Assembly (NCBI GenBank): GCA_963854835.1
Contig: OY978529.1
Span: 46,526,821 to 46,590,820, forward strand
DNA from: Megamerina dolium
Taxonomy: Eukaryota > Arthropoda > Insecta > Diptera > Megamerinidae
Length of the DNA: 64,000 nucleotides
Direction: 5' to 3'
Shown piece after piece: positions 11,664 to 23,317 of the stretch. The translations under genes were made by a program, and so were the position numbers. Every line of letters begins with the position of its first letter. Within the stretch, counting starts at the first letter, position 1. The notes below the pieces were generated by a model that worked only from the letters and a program-made list of their open reading frames with translations, searched no databases and was not told the origin of the DNA.

Positions 11664-13195
11664 AACATTAGTCTCTTTTGTTGCTGCGTGTCAACGTGAA
11701 AGTTGACCATTCCTTACGCTTGGACTATACTACTTCACAACAAATTTCGTCAAAAAACTCAAAGATGATACAGAGAAATGAAATGACACTATGGAAATGA
11801 AGCTGACTAAGACTTTTTATATATCCTCACATATTGGTCGAAGGTATAAGAAGAGAATATTTAACGATCTTATAACTTTTATCCATAAAAAAATTATTCT
11901 TTACAGATTCTTATGTATGGAGTTTATATTATTTACTTCTTATATAAATGCCTTAAATTTCAGTACATGCTAAGATGAAATTTTTTGGTAAATTTACTTA
12001 GTAATAATAATTATTATTATTATGGTAATTAAACTCTCACGTACTTATAGAATATATACTTTTATGAATTAATTTTTTATATGAAAATTATAAAATTTAT
12101 GAATTGCAAAATTTTTATAGCTGACAGGTGTTCTTTGCTTCGATTTATTATGATTATTGTAGTTTTCTTTCTACTTGTAAGTTGTATACATATATATACA
12201 ATACATATACAATATATATTTATTGCAGTTCATCATCACTTGCAATTATAGCAACGTTTACAATATTAAGTATGTATATGAAATTCAGACACAGTAAATT
12301 ATATTAACAATGGGAAGAGATTGAAGAAAAAATGATTGGTAAGCAAATTATACTGACTCAATAGCATAGCAAAGTATAATGAACTCCATGAAGCTTACCT
12401 GATAACCTCATGAACCAAAAAAAAAAAAATTGTTTTTCTGCATATAGGGTGTATAAGAACGCACTTGTATGCTGCTTAATTTAAACATGATGGACAATGT
12501 ATAGGTAATCTATATATAGATATGCAAAAAAAAAAATAATTAAGCAACGCATGCAGCAGTAAACAATTAAATTTATGATTATTTAATTGCGTATGCATGC
12601 TAATCATAAACTTTTCATATCATAATGACCACGACAATCATAATAGTAATGATGATGAGTAGATCGAAACAACAACAACTATAGTAATAAATGCAACACA
12701 AAAAAAAGATAGAGAAAATACGAATATCCTAAGAATTTTATTATTTTTATTATGCTCTTATCTCTCTCTCTCTCGCTCGCTCTTTCTAAGTTTTTAATAA
12801 GTTTTTATTGCTATTAGTGATATGGCTAGTTACTTTGTGTCTTAATGTTAATAAATCATATGTTTTACCATGCATATCCATTGCTGCGCTTCATGCATAC
12901 ATACATACATACACATATTGTATGTACATTTATTGTAATACAATATTTTGCATAAATATGTAATGCGTGTTGATACTATTTTATTTAAATACAAATACAA
13001 AAAAGTTGCAAATTGCAAAGAACCATAAGAATGATTGTAAAATAAATGAAGTCTTTCGCAAAAGTACTACCCAACATAATGATTCAAACTTCCGCTTTCA
13101 GCTCTATTAACTCTATTTCAGCAAAGCACGTATTTGTATTGTCATCCACTGACGCATGATTGAGGAAAAGAATTATACATAAAGAACCAGACTCA
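11664..13195. other. AT-rich non-coding stretch
   Basis: No gene recognised. It contains ATT/AAT and TA runs, a TCTC run (12762-12782), and an inverted repeat with GCATGC flanks (12549-12600). Confidence 0.5.
12549..12600. repeat. nested inverted repeat, GCATGC and CAATTAAAT arms
   Basis: Inner arms CAATTAAAT (12564-12572) and ATTTAATTG (12581-12589) are perfect. GCATGC occurs at 12549-12554 and 12595-12600. The TAAT/ATTA cores match homeodomain-type sites, but in AT-rich DNA this may be chance. Confidence 0.5.
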
Positions 13196-13739
13196 AAAAG
13201 CGATCAATATTTGTATTTAAATGAAGATGTAATACTGTAATTCCTGGAGCGTTGGAGCAAGGACAAAATCGTTGTGCATCAAGTGGACCACGCGAAACCA
13301 GACTGAAGTCTGTTAGAGGATATGAGTCCTACGGCTGATACCTCTAAGGTCCAACCACAAGTGTTACGGGCACTGCGACCATACGAGGTCTTTTGTACCC
13401 AAGCCCGTCTACGACACGAGAATCTCCTCTATGGTACCTTTTTAATGAAAGATAGAATTGATCTTATCGAACTCTTGATGATTGAAGCTGGTGTTGGGAA
13501 ACTCATTTGAAAGGCTGAGAATTCGCAAAAGATGTGGATCGATGTTTCATCCTCCTCCAGATAGAGTCTAGACTCCGTATCAGAGGAAAATCTTGTGGAG
13601 ATGATATTTTAACCAGTTATGTCCTGAGGGATAGACGGTCCGTCAGACACCGAACTTTTGTTTTCTTGTTGTTGTTGTTGTACCAAACCCACAAAGAATG
13701 TAAAATCCAAAATTAGCCAAATAAATCGATATTTTTCAA
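13196..13739. other. less AT-rich unassigned segment, probable repeat relic
   Basis: Composition is closer to balanced than the flanks, and frames run for about 60 codons (13322-13510 and 13534-13716). I cannot assign a protein. It lies just upstream of, and in the same orientation as, the LINE relic at 13740. It may be the older upstream part of that element, or a separate transposon. Confidence 0.35.
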
Positions 13740-14345
13740 GGTGAGAATATCTTTCCAGAAGTGCAGAACGGAGAAGACTGCGCTCACTAAGAATAAGGGA
13801 AGACACATTTCAGAGTGTGGAAAAGTTTACATATCTGGGTGTACTTATAACAAATGACAACAGCGGAAGAGAATGCTTTTCAGGATCGCCTTCTAGCAGC
13901 GACCAAAACGTACTATACCCACTTAAATCTGCTTAGATCAAGACCGCTCTCTAAAACCTGCAAACTGACCAGTTGCTACTTATGGCTCTGAAAAATGGAG
14001 TATGACGGATGCAGAGGAAGAGACCCCGTGAATCTTTAAGAGGAAGATTCTGAGGAAAATATTTGCCCCAAAACGCATAGCAGATGGGGAATATGCAATC
14101 AGATATAATGTAGGACTTCTTGATTCAATACAAAGGGAACACGTAGTTAAATATGTAACATCACAGCGGCTTAGATGTATCGGGCATATCTTAAGATTGA
14201 ACAACACGAGAGCGCAGATACTAATTATGCTATATATGCCACTAGCAAATAGAAAAAGAGGTCGACCATAGAAACGACTAGTTGACGGAATAGAAGAGGA
14301 TGCTATAGCGATTTGTTGCGAGAAACTGGAGAAGCCTAGCGAAAA
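13740..14345 (+). mobile_element. degenerate LINE fragment, second lineage
   Basis: In shifting frames I can read EKFTYLGVLITNDN, then FKRKILRKIFAPK, GEYAIRYNVGLLDS, QRLRCIGHILRLNN and NRKRGRP. These are the same ordered C-terminal motifs as the RTE-like copy at 841, but in a clearly different sequence. Several frameshifts and stops interrupt it. It is an old, dead copy of a related but distinct LINE family. Confidence 0.75.
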
Positions 14346-15493
14346 ACTAGAAAGAATTGAGGACTTTAGTAGAGTAAGCGAAAACCCACCCGTGTTGTAG
14401 AGCTGAACGAAGAGAATATCAGAAATCCAAACTTTTTATTGTGGGACCATTTTACTTATTACTTAATATTCACTTTGTCGCTTAACCGATCAATAATCAA
14501 TATTCAATAATGGTCCGAGAATTTGGTTTTAAATGCATTTTTTGTTGTTGTATAATACTTTCATATTATAAAACTAGCAATTGCAGCATATGTTTGTCTA
14601 AAAAAGCTTTTCATAAATGGTGGCCTAGAATTATTTGATCCATTTGGTTTTTAAATAAAAAAGCAGTTTTATAAAATCGAGAAGTGTGGACCTTAGTTTT
14701 ACGAGTGAAATGTAATTTTTTTTTTTTTCAAATTCTCGAATCAACTATTGTCTAGGTAGGCAATTTTTCGATCATTTCGTTCAGTATTACATCAATAATG
14801 CGACGGGATGTTTGCTTTGAAGTCAGGACTGTAGAGTTCGACTGGATGCGGCCTTTGAAAGCGCCATACTCCAGGGTAGGAAAAAATATTCATAGCCTTA
14901 TCTTCTTATTTGAGATATCAACTTACAAAATTTTTAAATAAATAAATAGCCAAAAAATATTTATTATTATATTAAATTATTTAACAATTCTAATTTCAAA
15001 ATTTGCATTTAGTTTATATATTTTTCCAATTTGTTATTAATCATTGCAATTATTACTTTTACGTTTTCCAAAGACATTTTCTATAAAAAATTAATAATAA
15101 TTTTGAAGTTATCACTTCAAACTGATTATTAGCACATCTGGACACTGGTTGTATAATTTATTATAATCACAACCCATTGGCAATTATTAATGTGCGATTC
15201 TTAATGTTTCAAGTTTTATTATTAACACTATTTTCATTACTATGCGCATCATATTATATGTCAGTTTATTTACTGCATTATATACTATTACCAACACAAA
15301 AAGGCCGGGCAAAGAAGGGAAATGTATATAGAAGAGACAAAAAGCCTGCAGTGATGGTCTTTTTGGAAAAGACATATGCGCTGATTATCATTGTTCTTAT
15401 TCTGACTTCGGTATCTAACTTCAACACTACTACATCATCATTTGCGTCACTACAATTAACCATCATCGTCATCATTAACATCACTTATATATA
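14346..15493. other. AT-rich non-coding stretch
   Basis: No gene recognised. The 124-codon frame at 15177-15551 is leucine/isoleucine-rich from AT composition and runs into the left end of the next element. I do not regard it as coding. Confidence 0.5.
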
Positions 15494-16038
15494 CAGAGTT
15501 ATCCATTTGGTAATTTTAAAAGTACTATCTGTTAAGGTAAAACCTTCATAGAAGAAGACAGATGTAGAATAGCCTCATTTCTGACTCGGTGAGTATATGA
15601 ATGCATACTGTCGAAGTGTTTGGAGTGCATTTTGGTCTGGTGATCTCAACGTTATGGCAGTAAAATAATCAAATTGTTTTGGTCTAAAATTAAATTTGAA
15701 CAATGTGGTTTGTTCAAGTTTACGTGGTGTGACGTCACACTCACTACGATCCATTTTTCGCTGTATTACAAGTGAAGCTCTCGAGAAGTGAAATTTGAAG
15801 ATTTTTGCGATGTCAATTGACCTTCAAGAAAATGATATTTAATGCCACATAAATTATTCACCAATCAAACACCACCATCTGAGGTTCAATGACCGAATGG
15901 ATCAAAACAAGTTACTAAAAACTAGCTCAAAATTAGTGAATCCTACAGAAAAGCGCGTGAAGTCCATATAATTAATAATTGGTTAATGGTTTAATATAAG
16001 TCTGAATTACTCTTAAAATTACACAATGGCTAGCCCTG
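15494..16038. mobile_element. non-autonomous Tc1/mariner-type element (545 bp) with terminal inverted repeats
   Basis: The left end starts CAGAGTTATCCATTTGGTAA at 15494. The right end, read on the other strand from 16038, starts CAGGGCTAGCCATTGTGTAA. Over 31 bases I count 25 matches. A TA dinucleotide flanks each end (15492-15493 and 16039-16040), as expected for Tc1/mariner insertions. The interior has no open frame long enough for a transposase, and I recognise no transposase remnant. It therefore looks like a MITE or a deletion derivative. Confidence 0.7.
15727..15740. promoter_or_regulatory. perfect 14-bp palindrome containing a CRE-type site
   Basis: GTGTGACGTCACAC is its own reverse complement and contains TGACGTCA, the consensus for CREB/ATF bZIP factors. 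It lies inside the inverted-repeat element. Function is inferred from the motif only. Confidence 0.45.
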
Positions 16039-16040
16039 TA

Positions 16041-18235
16041 TATGTAAAATACATACAGTCAGTGTTCAACATCCAACAGCATACACTGTAGTAACACTAG
16101 AAACATATCACATAGTGATTAATTTGATTTAATACGTCTAGGTTTCAAGGGTTGAACACATACACATTGTGTTAAGGTGAATTTATTGCTTGACAGACAG
16201 TGCAACAGTGATATTTTAAGTTTGCATTTTTCGTAATGCAAAATGCAATACAAAAAAAAAATATGTATACTTTTCACAATAAAATAAATTGCTAAAATGC
16301 ATGTTGCATGGAAATATACAATAGAATGCATACTTATGTTTAAAACACAATGTGTTTGTTGAAATATTACATCGTTTGTTTTTTTTTTCTGTATTCAAAA
16401 TTCCATTTGATTAAATGTATAATTACGTACATACATTACGTACCATTGTGGCAATAAAATTAAAGAAGAAGAAATCCATCTTAAATATAAAAAGGCAATA
16501 TCGCATATAATACTTGTAATAATAATAATAATAATAATTTTATGATAGCCTAAGTATTCACTCACTCACTCACAGCACTACATAAATCAAAACCACCACA
16601 AAACGGCCATCAGCATGAAAGCACAAACAATAAAAACATTAGTTTACCACATCAGAAGGCAAGCGCATCATATTTGCTGATGATAATGATGATGATGATG
16701 ATGATGATGATGATAATGGTAATGATGCCACACCAAGAACAAGGCAACATATGTTAGTACTCGTAGTTAGCACTAAGAACTTAGATGTTCACAATTGTTG
16801 ATCATGTCTCTCTTCTCGCTGTCATCCCTGCCATCTCTGCTTTATTCGAAGAGTTTTGTTTACAGTACATACTTGATTTCTTGTTCACTTATTTGGTCAT
16901 CACAACTGATAACCGAATTGCATTTCGAGAGAATTCTTCAGAGAAGAAAAAAGGAAACAAAGTTAATTCATTTTTACGTAGATACAAAAGGACTATTGGC
17001 CACGTTATCGGTGTTAGTTCTATTGAACAGTTTTTTGTCACTTGAGAAATTGCCATTGCTGAATATCAGTAATATTCTAGTAGTAAGTTTTAAAAATAAG
17101 ATCATTACCATCATTATGATCATCGTGATGAACATGATCAACACCAGCTATTGAACTCAATGCAACAAGGTACACTTTAACAATAATAATTGTCATTGAC
17201 CATATGATGATATTTGTACGGCCATATTCTTTTATATGTCGTATACTACACATACACTTAAAAATACAATTTGTATGACTTTTATATTATTATTATCATT
17301 TCGTAATTGTACGATCGCTACGATCATCGTCAAATCAACATGCATTGTCTTATTGTCATATAAGCAAGCAAAAATATTGCTGATTCGTTTATAATTTTTC
17401 TAATGTTGTAGTCTTTTTTTTTTTTTTCTTCTATTTCACTTCACTGCTTATCTATAAAGCATATTTGTATACAATATGACAGATCAGGAAATGCCCTCAA
17501 TCTAATCGATTAATAAAAACTAACGTCAAAACAAACAAATGAACAACAACAACAACAACAACAAAAAACAATTCATAAGAAAATTATGAAAATAAAAGGA
17601 AAGAAGTAATTATTGCATTAATCCATAAATCAACAGAATACTAGAAAATAGAACAACAGAATAGAAAGAAAAAATGAACAAAAAGTATGAAAAAAAGAAT
17701 AGAAATAAAATCGAATTAATTAAACGAAATGGAAAATTCAATTAACTTGATGCACACAGAGAATAGCAAATAAATAAACAACAACAACAACAAGGAAACA
17801 AATGCAATAATTAGATTGCTAAGTTTACAAAAATATTGAAACGCATACTGTTGCATAATGAATGATGTTGCAGTGATGAAATAAATATAACGAATGCAAT
17901 TTTAATATGACATCATTGTCTTTTAGGGAAATAATTCTTAATAACGATCTTCGTCATTATCATCATTATCATGAAGGAGAAGGATTATAGGGCTGTGACT
18001 GTTGCTTTGCAAAACATTTGATCGCTAGGGGCAAAATTATAAAAGGAAAAAATAAAATAAAGCCTGATTTGATAATTTTATGTATTTATTTTTGAGTTGC
18101 ATGATAAACGTTGATAAATTACATGCATGTGAATAAATTGTGGTATGTAGATAATCGTGCATGTACATTAAGGTTACCCAATTATGCTAGCATTTTTTCT
18201 TTAGCTCTCATTGGTTAATAATAATCGGTTTGATA
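16041..18235. other. AT-rich non-coding stretch with microsatellites
   Basis: No gene recognised. It contains AAT (16518-16541), GAT (16678-16716) and AAC (17547-17572) runs. Frames at 16785-17045 and 16795-17154 overlap each other on the same strand and have no recognisable domain. Confidence 0.5.
16678..16716. repeat. GAT microsatellite
   Basis: About a dozen GAT units with one interruption. Confidence 0.9.
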
Positions 18236-18237
18236 TA

Positions 18238-19208
18238 CAGGGTGATTTTTTAGCAACTTTCTTTTAGGCAACACTGGTTTTGGCAGCTCAGCTGTTTTCT
18301 TGTAACATGTTACTGTCAAACATGTTCAGTTTGGTCTATAATTTAACCATGATTCGACTTGCAAACTTTATTATCAAAGTTCATGCTCGGTTCAGTTTGG
18401 GCGAATTTCTGAGTCGGCTAGTCGGAATCTTGTGACGAAATTTCGCACCAAAGTTACACTATTGGACATTAAACCACCAACACGCATACGTAGAGAGAGG
18501 AGAAGAGAGGAAAATATCGCAGCCGTATCCGCCAGTGTTGTTGATGACCATGAATTATCGATTCGGCGCCATGCGCAGCAATTGGGCGCATGTTACTCCA
18601 CTACGTGGGCGCTGGCAAAGTTGGATGTAGATCCACTTTTTTTATCGGAAAATTGTGTTCAGCGATGAAGATCATTTCTGGTTGAATGGATACGTGAACA
18701 ATCAAAATTGCCGCATTTGGTTGAAGAGCAGCCAGAAGCATTGCAAGAACTGCCAATGCATCCCGAAAAATACACTGTTTGGTGTGGATTATGAGCCGGT
18801 GGCATCATTGGACCGTACTTTTTCAAAGACGACGAAGGCAGGATGATTACCAACTTCTTTTTGCCTAAAATGAAAGAGTTGGACTTGGCTGACACGTGGT
18901 TTCAACAAGATGGTGCCACATGCCGCACAGCACGCGAAACAATGGCCCAATTAAGAGGCGAGTTCGGTGAACAGTTTATTCCACGTTTGAGGTCGGTGAA
19001 TTGGCCGCCTAGGCCGTGCGATCTAACGCTTTTAGACTATTTTTGTGGGGCTATGTTAAGGCTCATGTCTATAACAACAAGCCCGCAACGGTTGACGCAC
19101 TGGAAGCCAATATTGAAGCATTTATTCGTGAGATACCGTCCGATGTGTTGGAGAGAGTATGCCAAAATTGGACCCAGTATAGCTCACGACCTATAGTTAG
19201 AGAAAAGT
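18238..19208 (+). mobile_element. DD41D (rosa-like) mariner element, copy 2
   Basis: The left end CAGGGTGATTTTTTAGCAAC starts at 18238 after TA (18236-18237). It matches copy 1, with a longer leader before the shared TTGGCAGCTCAGCT text. The right end is lost after the coding region. Several internal deletions make it shorter than copy 1. Confidence 0.8.
18349..19208 (+). pseudogene. DD41D mariner transposase, broken (copy 2)
   Basis: The gene starts at ATG 18349 but loses most of the first helix-turn-helix by deletion. The segment KFRTKVTLLDIKPPTR to VVDDHELSIRRHAQQLG (18432-18600), missing from copy 1, is kept. The second linker is deleted around 18615. The core has SDEDHFWLNGYV, QQDGATCR (where a histidine is usual) and DLTLLDYF. 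The last aspartate is present, 41 residues after the second. A one-base deletion just after LDYF shifts the frame, and the end continues as YVKAHVYNNKPATVDALEAN. The two copies have lost different pieces, so they decayed independently. Confidence 0.87.
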
Positions 19209-21264
19209 AGGTTTTCATCGTCTTTCTTGTTATTTACTTTTATAAAATATCGGTTTAAGAAGTACCCTACTATTTTTCTTCGCTCAACATTTTCGGGATC
19301 AACTATAAAATAACAACTTTTATAAAATAGGACCCCCCAACACTCTCAGAGTGGCAAAATATATTACCAACCCCGTTCAATTTATCGTCATAATATTTCC
19401 CCTAAACTTATCCCTATGTCCTATCTCAATTCCTTAACGAAACACTTATACAAAGTGAAGCACCCGAATATAGTCAAATAACTCCATCGCTGTTCAGGAG
19501 CCTCTTATAATAGGGTGACATGTAAATACGATTCCTATGACTTCATTGTACCTATATTTATATACGAGAATTAATTTGAACATAGTTATACCTATATGTA
19601 TAACAGGACTAATGACAACTACACCATGATCAATGCAACAAACCAATAATTAATTTAATAATCAACTTGCTTCAACCGCAAATAACACAAAAACCCCAAA
19701 TATGTATGCGTGCAATTAGGTATATATGTAAAAGTGTGTAAATTTAAAAAATATCAAGACAGTATAGACTAGTTTAAATTCGAAATTTAAATTTAAAATA
19801 GACCAACGTTCCATTTAAAAAATAAACTTTTATCGAACCAACAAAATATTTTAAAATAGGCCATAAAATTTATATAAATTCATTTTTGTAAATGTTTCTT
19901 TATAAATTTAATAAATTTCCATTGTATTTTAATTAAGCTTATAGAGAGCTTTAGGAGGTGCGCAAATGGAGCGCTCAATGCTCCGTGTACGTAAAACGGT
20001 AAGAAGCACTATCGAGAGCTTTGCACCAAATGATGTGCAGTATTAAAATACAAGATAGTAAACAAAGCAGGGAACGCTCACTAAATGGGGGAATGCTTAC
20101 CTAGAGCAAACGGAATAGTCACTTTTCCGTTGGGATATTTATACGTGAAATTGTGCTACATATGTATTTTTGTACGTACACTACATCAATAATGCAAAAG
20201 AACAATTTTGTTCTTGAAACAAAATATGTGATAGTATACATAAAATCATTACTTCGAACTGTATATGAACATGTTACATGTGCACACATATCCTTCTCCA
20301 ATTACCTATGCAAGTGTATACGTTGGTTATATTAGAAAACTCGATATATTTTACTATTTCCAATAACAATTATTATTGTTTGAATGAACATAGGTACTAT
20401 CATAAAGTTGTACGTATATATTGAATGTCGAAACCAGCAGCAGCTAGCCTATACTACATATGTTGCATACTAAATACATATAATATATTGTAATATAATG
20501 GGTTGAAACACAAATTAAATAAACATATATGTACTATATGTCCATGCATTTGTTTAAGTATATGTGAATAGTTAAAAGGTTTGCTGGTCTCAAAAATAAA
20601 ATGAGGGCGACAATGTTGACGACGACATACATAGTTGATTTTTATTAATACATATTACGGCTCAATAGTCTACTAAGTAAGCATATGTGCGTATATGTGT
20701 TGTATATGTGGGTGTGTGGCATACAAACTACCAAATATACATTTGTATACTATTTTAGGCTAGTTCCATTTGCTTTTGTTCTTCATTCCAAACAATTCAT
20801 ACAAATTTAGGTCAACACTACCACAAATGCACACATATACATATACAGATTTACATGTGAAATATATGCAATGAGAATGCTTTTAAATATATACTATGCA
20901 CATACATGTAACACGAATGTGGCTGTGTAAACTTTAATGTATACACCCAAATCATTTGAATCGCATATCCTTCCAGTTCTACATACATATACTTAAATTT
21001 GTACGTATGAAGTAGACATACCAAGTAAATATGTTGCACAACAACAACAACAACAACAACAACAAATAGTATGTTGCAGTTGCAACTAGGACTATCGGCA
21101 AAATGGTGTGGCAAGAACTTCTGGTTGCAGATTTTGTATAGAGGAAAAAGTAGATCAGAATGATTGAAAAGAGCAACATAAAAACAATAACAATACCACT
21201 ATCAGTAGTAAGTGCTAAGTAGTAATGTGTGTCACGAATGCAACCAGCAACAACTAGATCATGT

Positions 21265-21267
<3 letters not shown>
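19209..21267. other. AT-rich non-coding stretch with a C-rich patch
   Basis: No gene recognised. Around 19330-19520 the sequence is pyrimidine-richer and less AT-rich, but it has no coding signature. An AAC run lies at 21037-21065. Confidence 0.5.
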
Positions 21268-21320
<53 letters not shown>

Positions 21321-21419
21321 TAAACATATTAATATATATACATATATATACACATATATACACATATATATATATACATTTATATACATAGTATATATAA
21401 ATACATATACATATATATC

Positions 21420-21463
<44 letters not shown>

Positions 21464-21506
21464 GATATATATATATATATATACATATATATATCCATGT
21501 ATACAT

Positions 21507-21537
<31 letters not shown>

Positions 21538-21558
21538 AACATATATATACATATATAT

Positions 21559-21644
<86 letters not shown>

Positions 21645-21646
21645 AT
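21268..21646. repeat. long TA microsatellite (left half, split by the BEL insertion)
   Basis: Almost pure TA/ATAC repeats over about 380 bp. Open frames through it on both strands are artefacts of the repeat. It resumes at 27363 on the other side of the retrotransposon, so the two tracts were probably one before the insertion. Confidence 0.9.
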
Positions 21647-22116
21647 TGTGTATGAGATAGATGGGGTGCCAGGTGAGCTCGTTCCAACGGTGGTAACTCC
21701 TTGTCTGTAGATGTTGGTGAGGTGGTGATTGTCGTGTTGGTTGTAGATTTGAAGTTGTTGCTGATGCAGATCGCACATATAAAGCAATTTACACAGTAAC
21801 GCACTCACTTTTTCATTTTAATGTATAACAATTTGAATTTATTGTTCGATAATGTTTGTGTATGTGTCTTAATTTAATTTACTTTAGTTTTTATTTAGCT
21901 ATTGTACAATGCTTATTATAAGAGAGAGAACGGGGGAGATAAAAAAGTACCGCACACGGTTCTGTCCACTTGTAGGTATATCTTGAGAATGATAATAAAA
22001 AACGACGTTAACATGACAACGAACAGTTGGTAAAACCAATGTTGCCAACACACTCAAAAATAAAAGAAAACCAAATTTGCAGAGCAGTGTGCGCGTATTT
22101 CATTCTGGCGTAGACA
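21647..22116 (-). repeat. 3' LTR of the BEL/Pao element
   Basis: 470 bp, identical base for base in my reading to 26893-27362. On the minus strand it begins TGTCTACGCCAGAATG and ends CTATCTCATACACA. Two AATAAA motifs on the minus strand (21838-21843 and 21890-21895) are candidate polyadenylation signals. Confidence 0.92.
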
Positions 22117-22130
22117 TTCCGCCCCCCTTG
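22117..22130 (-). promoter_or_regulatory. polypurine tract of the BEL/Pao element
   Basis: On the minus strand this reads CAAGGGGGGCGGAA, directly upstream of the 3' LTR. It is the expected primer site for plus-strand DNA synthesis. Confidence 0.8.
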
Positions 22131-22165
22131 CAGGAATATTGCAAAGGACACGAAAGATCTACCCC

Positions 22166-22218
22166 AGAGAGAGAGAGAGAGAGAGAAGATAGAGATAGAG
22201 AGAGAGACAGAGAAAGGA
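22166..22218. repeat. GA-rich microsatellite
   Basis: Imperfect GA repeat inside the BEL element's 3' region. Confidence 0.85.
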
Positions 22219-22424
22219 GTTGTACAGTGGTAGTAATATTATATATAACCTTAAAACTAATACAATTCATTTAGCTTAAACTACGAAGTCTGGAATGATC
22301 CAATCCAAGCGGCAATCAAATGAGGAACACTGCACGGAGTGCATATCACAATCGTAATGGTATATCAATGATGTTCAACAAAAATTGAAAAAAAAAACAT
22401 TTCGAGAGGAATAATAACTGTTCA

Positions 22425-22555
22425 ATGTGGTGGGATGTTGATTGATGAATATGTTGAATGTTGAATATTGACTGCAGAGTGTTGATTGTTGAATAATTAA
22501 TACTGAATGTTGATTGTTGTTTAAATCGCTGGCTGTTGATAGCTGAATGTTGACA
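22425..22555. repeat. degenerate short tandem repeat (GAATGTTGATTGTTG-like)
   Basis: Multiple imperfect copies of a 12-18 base TGTTGA-containing unit (TGTTGAATGTTGAATATTGA, TGTTGATTGTTG and so on). Unit length is variable. It lies in the 3' noncoding part of the BEL element. Confidence 0.6.
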
Positions 22556-23317
22556 CTTCTCAATGCGATAAGAACGATCTTGTAAAGATTTTGATCACCT
22601 CTGTATTTAGAGTAGTGATCTGTTTCTGGGTGCTTCGAAGATATCGAACGTGTGGTTTCTTAAAGTACTCTTCCTTCCATCGTAGCCAGAAGGATTCGTA
22701 GAGAGTATAACAGCATAAAGGCTGGTCGTAAGCCAGACATAAGAGAATGGCATGCCAACGTAATTGTCTAACCAAACTAAAGGATCTCGAGTTGGGGTAC
22801 GTCACATAAAAGAGACAGTGAGTTTCTCCGATATTGATTCCATATAATTGAGCTTCAAAGCCCTTAGCGCTTGCTGCTTTTACGATCTTGAGAATACTTC
22901 ACATATAGTTAAGAAATTCTGATATTCTCGGCTCGTAGAGCACGAAAGTGAAAAAAGTGGGGATGCCAGATTGGCGGGATTTTCGGAGATGGAAATGCTT
23001 TTGACGATGTCTAGACTCAGCTAAAATCCAAATGAGTTTCGAGTTCGTGACCGTATGATGGTTGACTTCGTTTATGAACATGTAGCAATTAGTGTACTAT
23101 ATTAAACATCTCAGATTTTTCATACGCATGTACGCTATGCCACTGCATAGTTACCTTGACGTTCCGCAGAAATCTGACAATCGGATAGTTTAATTAGAGT
23201 TTGCTGAACACAATGAAAGAAGAATGCGTATTACGGTCCGATTCGTAGAATCTGACGAAACATTGCTACATAATAAGGGTGTGGCTTCTGTCAATCAGTA
23301 CGAGCCACATTCGCACG

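Larger units (their letters stand above)
22131..23317 (-). other. BEL element 3' region, pol lost
   Basis: About 1.2 kb between the gag stop and the polypurine tract. It contains a GA repeat (22166-22218), a degenerate TGTTGAATGTTGATTG-type repeat (22425-22555) and only short frames. The minus-strand frame 22805-22560 contains FWLRWKEEYFKK. This weakly resembles the W-x-RW-x-x-EYL motif near the C-terminus of BEL integrases and could be the last trace of pol. I find no reverse-transcriptase active-site motif and no clear protease motif. Confidence 0.6.

Noticed and set aside
15177..15551. 124-codon frame as a membrane protein
   Set aside because: Hydrophobic only because of AT-rich codons; it runs across the boundary of an inverted-repeat element and no family is recognisable.
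16785..17154. Two overlapping frames of 86 and 119 codons
   Set aside because: Overlapping same-strand frames without motifs or leader context; most likely chance.
19330..19520. C-rich patch as an exon
   Set aside because: Frames are short and interrupted, and there are no convincing splice sites on both sides.
20979..21808. Long open frames (up to 187 codons) on both strands
   Set aside because: They are translations of the TA microsatellite (Ile-Tyr-Ile-Tyr) and partly of the LTR; not genes.
22560..22805. Integrase gene of the BEL element
   Set aside because: Only a weak WLRWKEEYF-like motif is present; not enough to call an integrase domain, so it is only mentioned as a possible trace.
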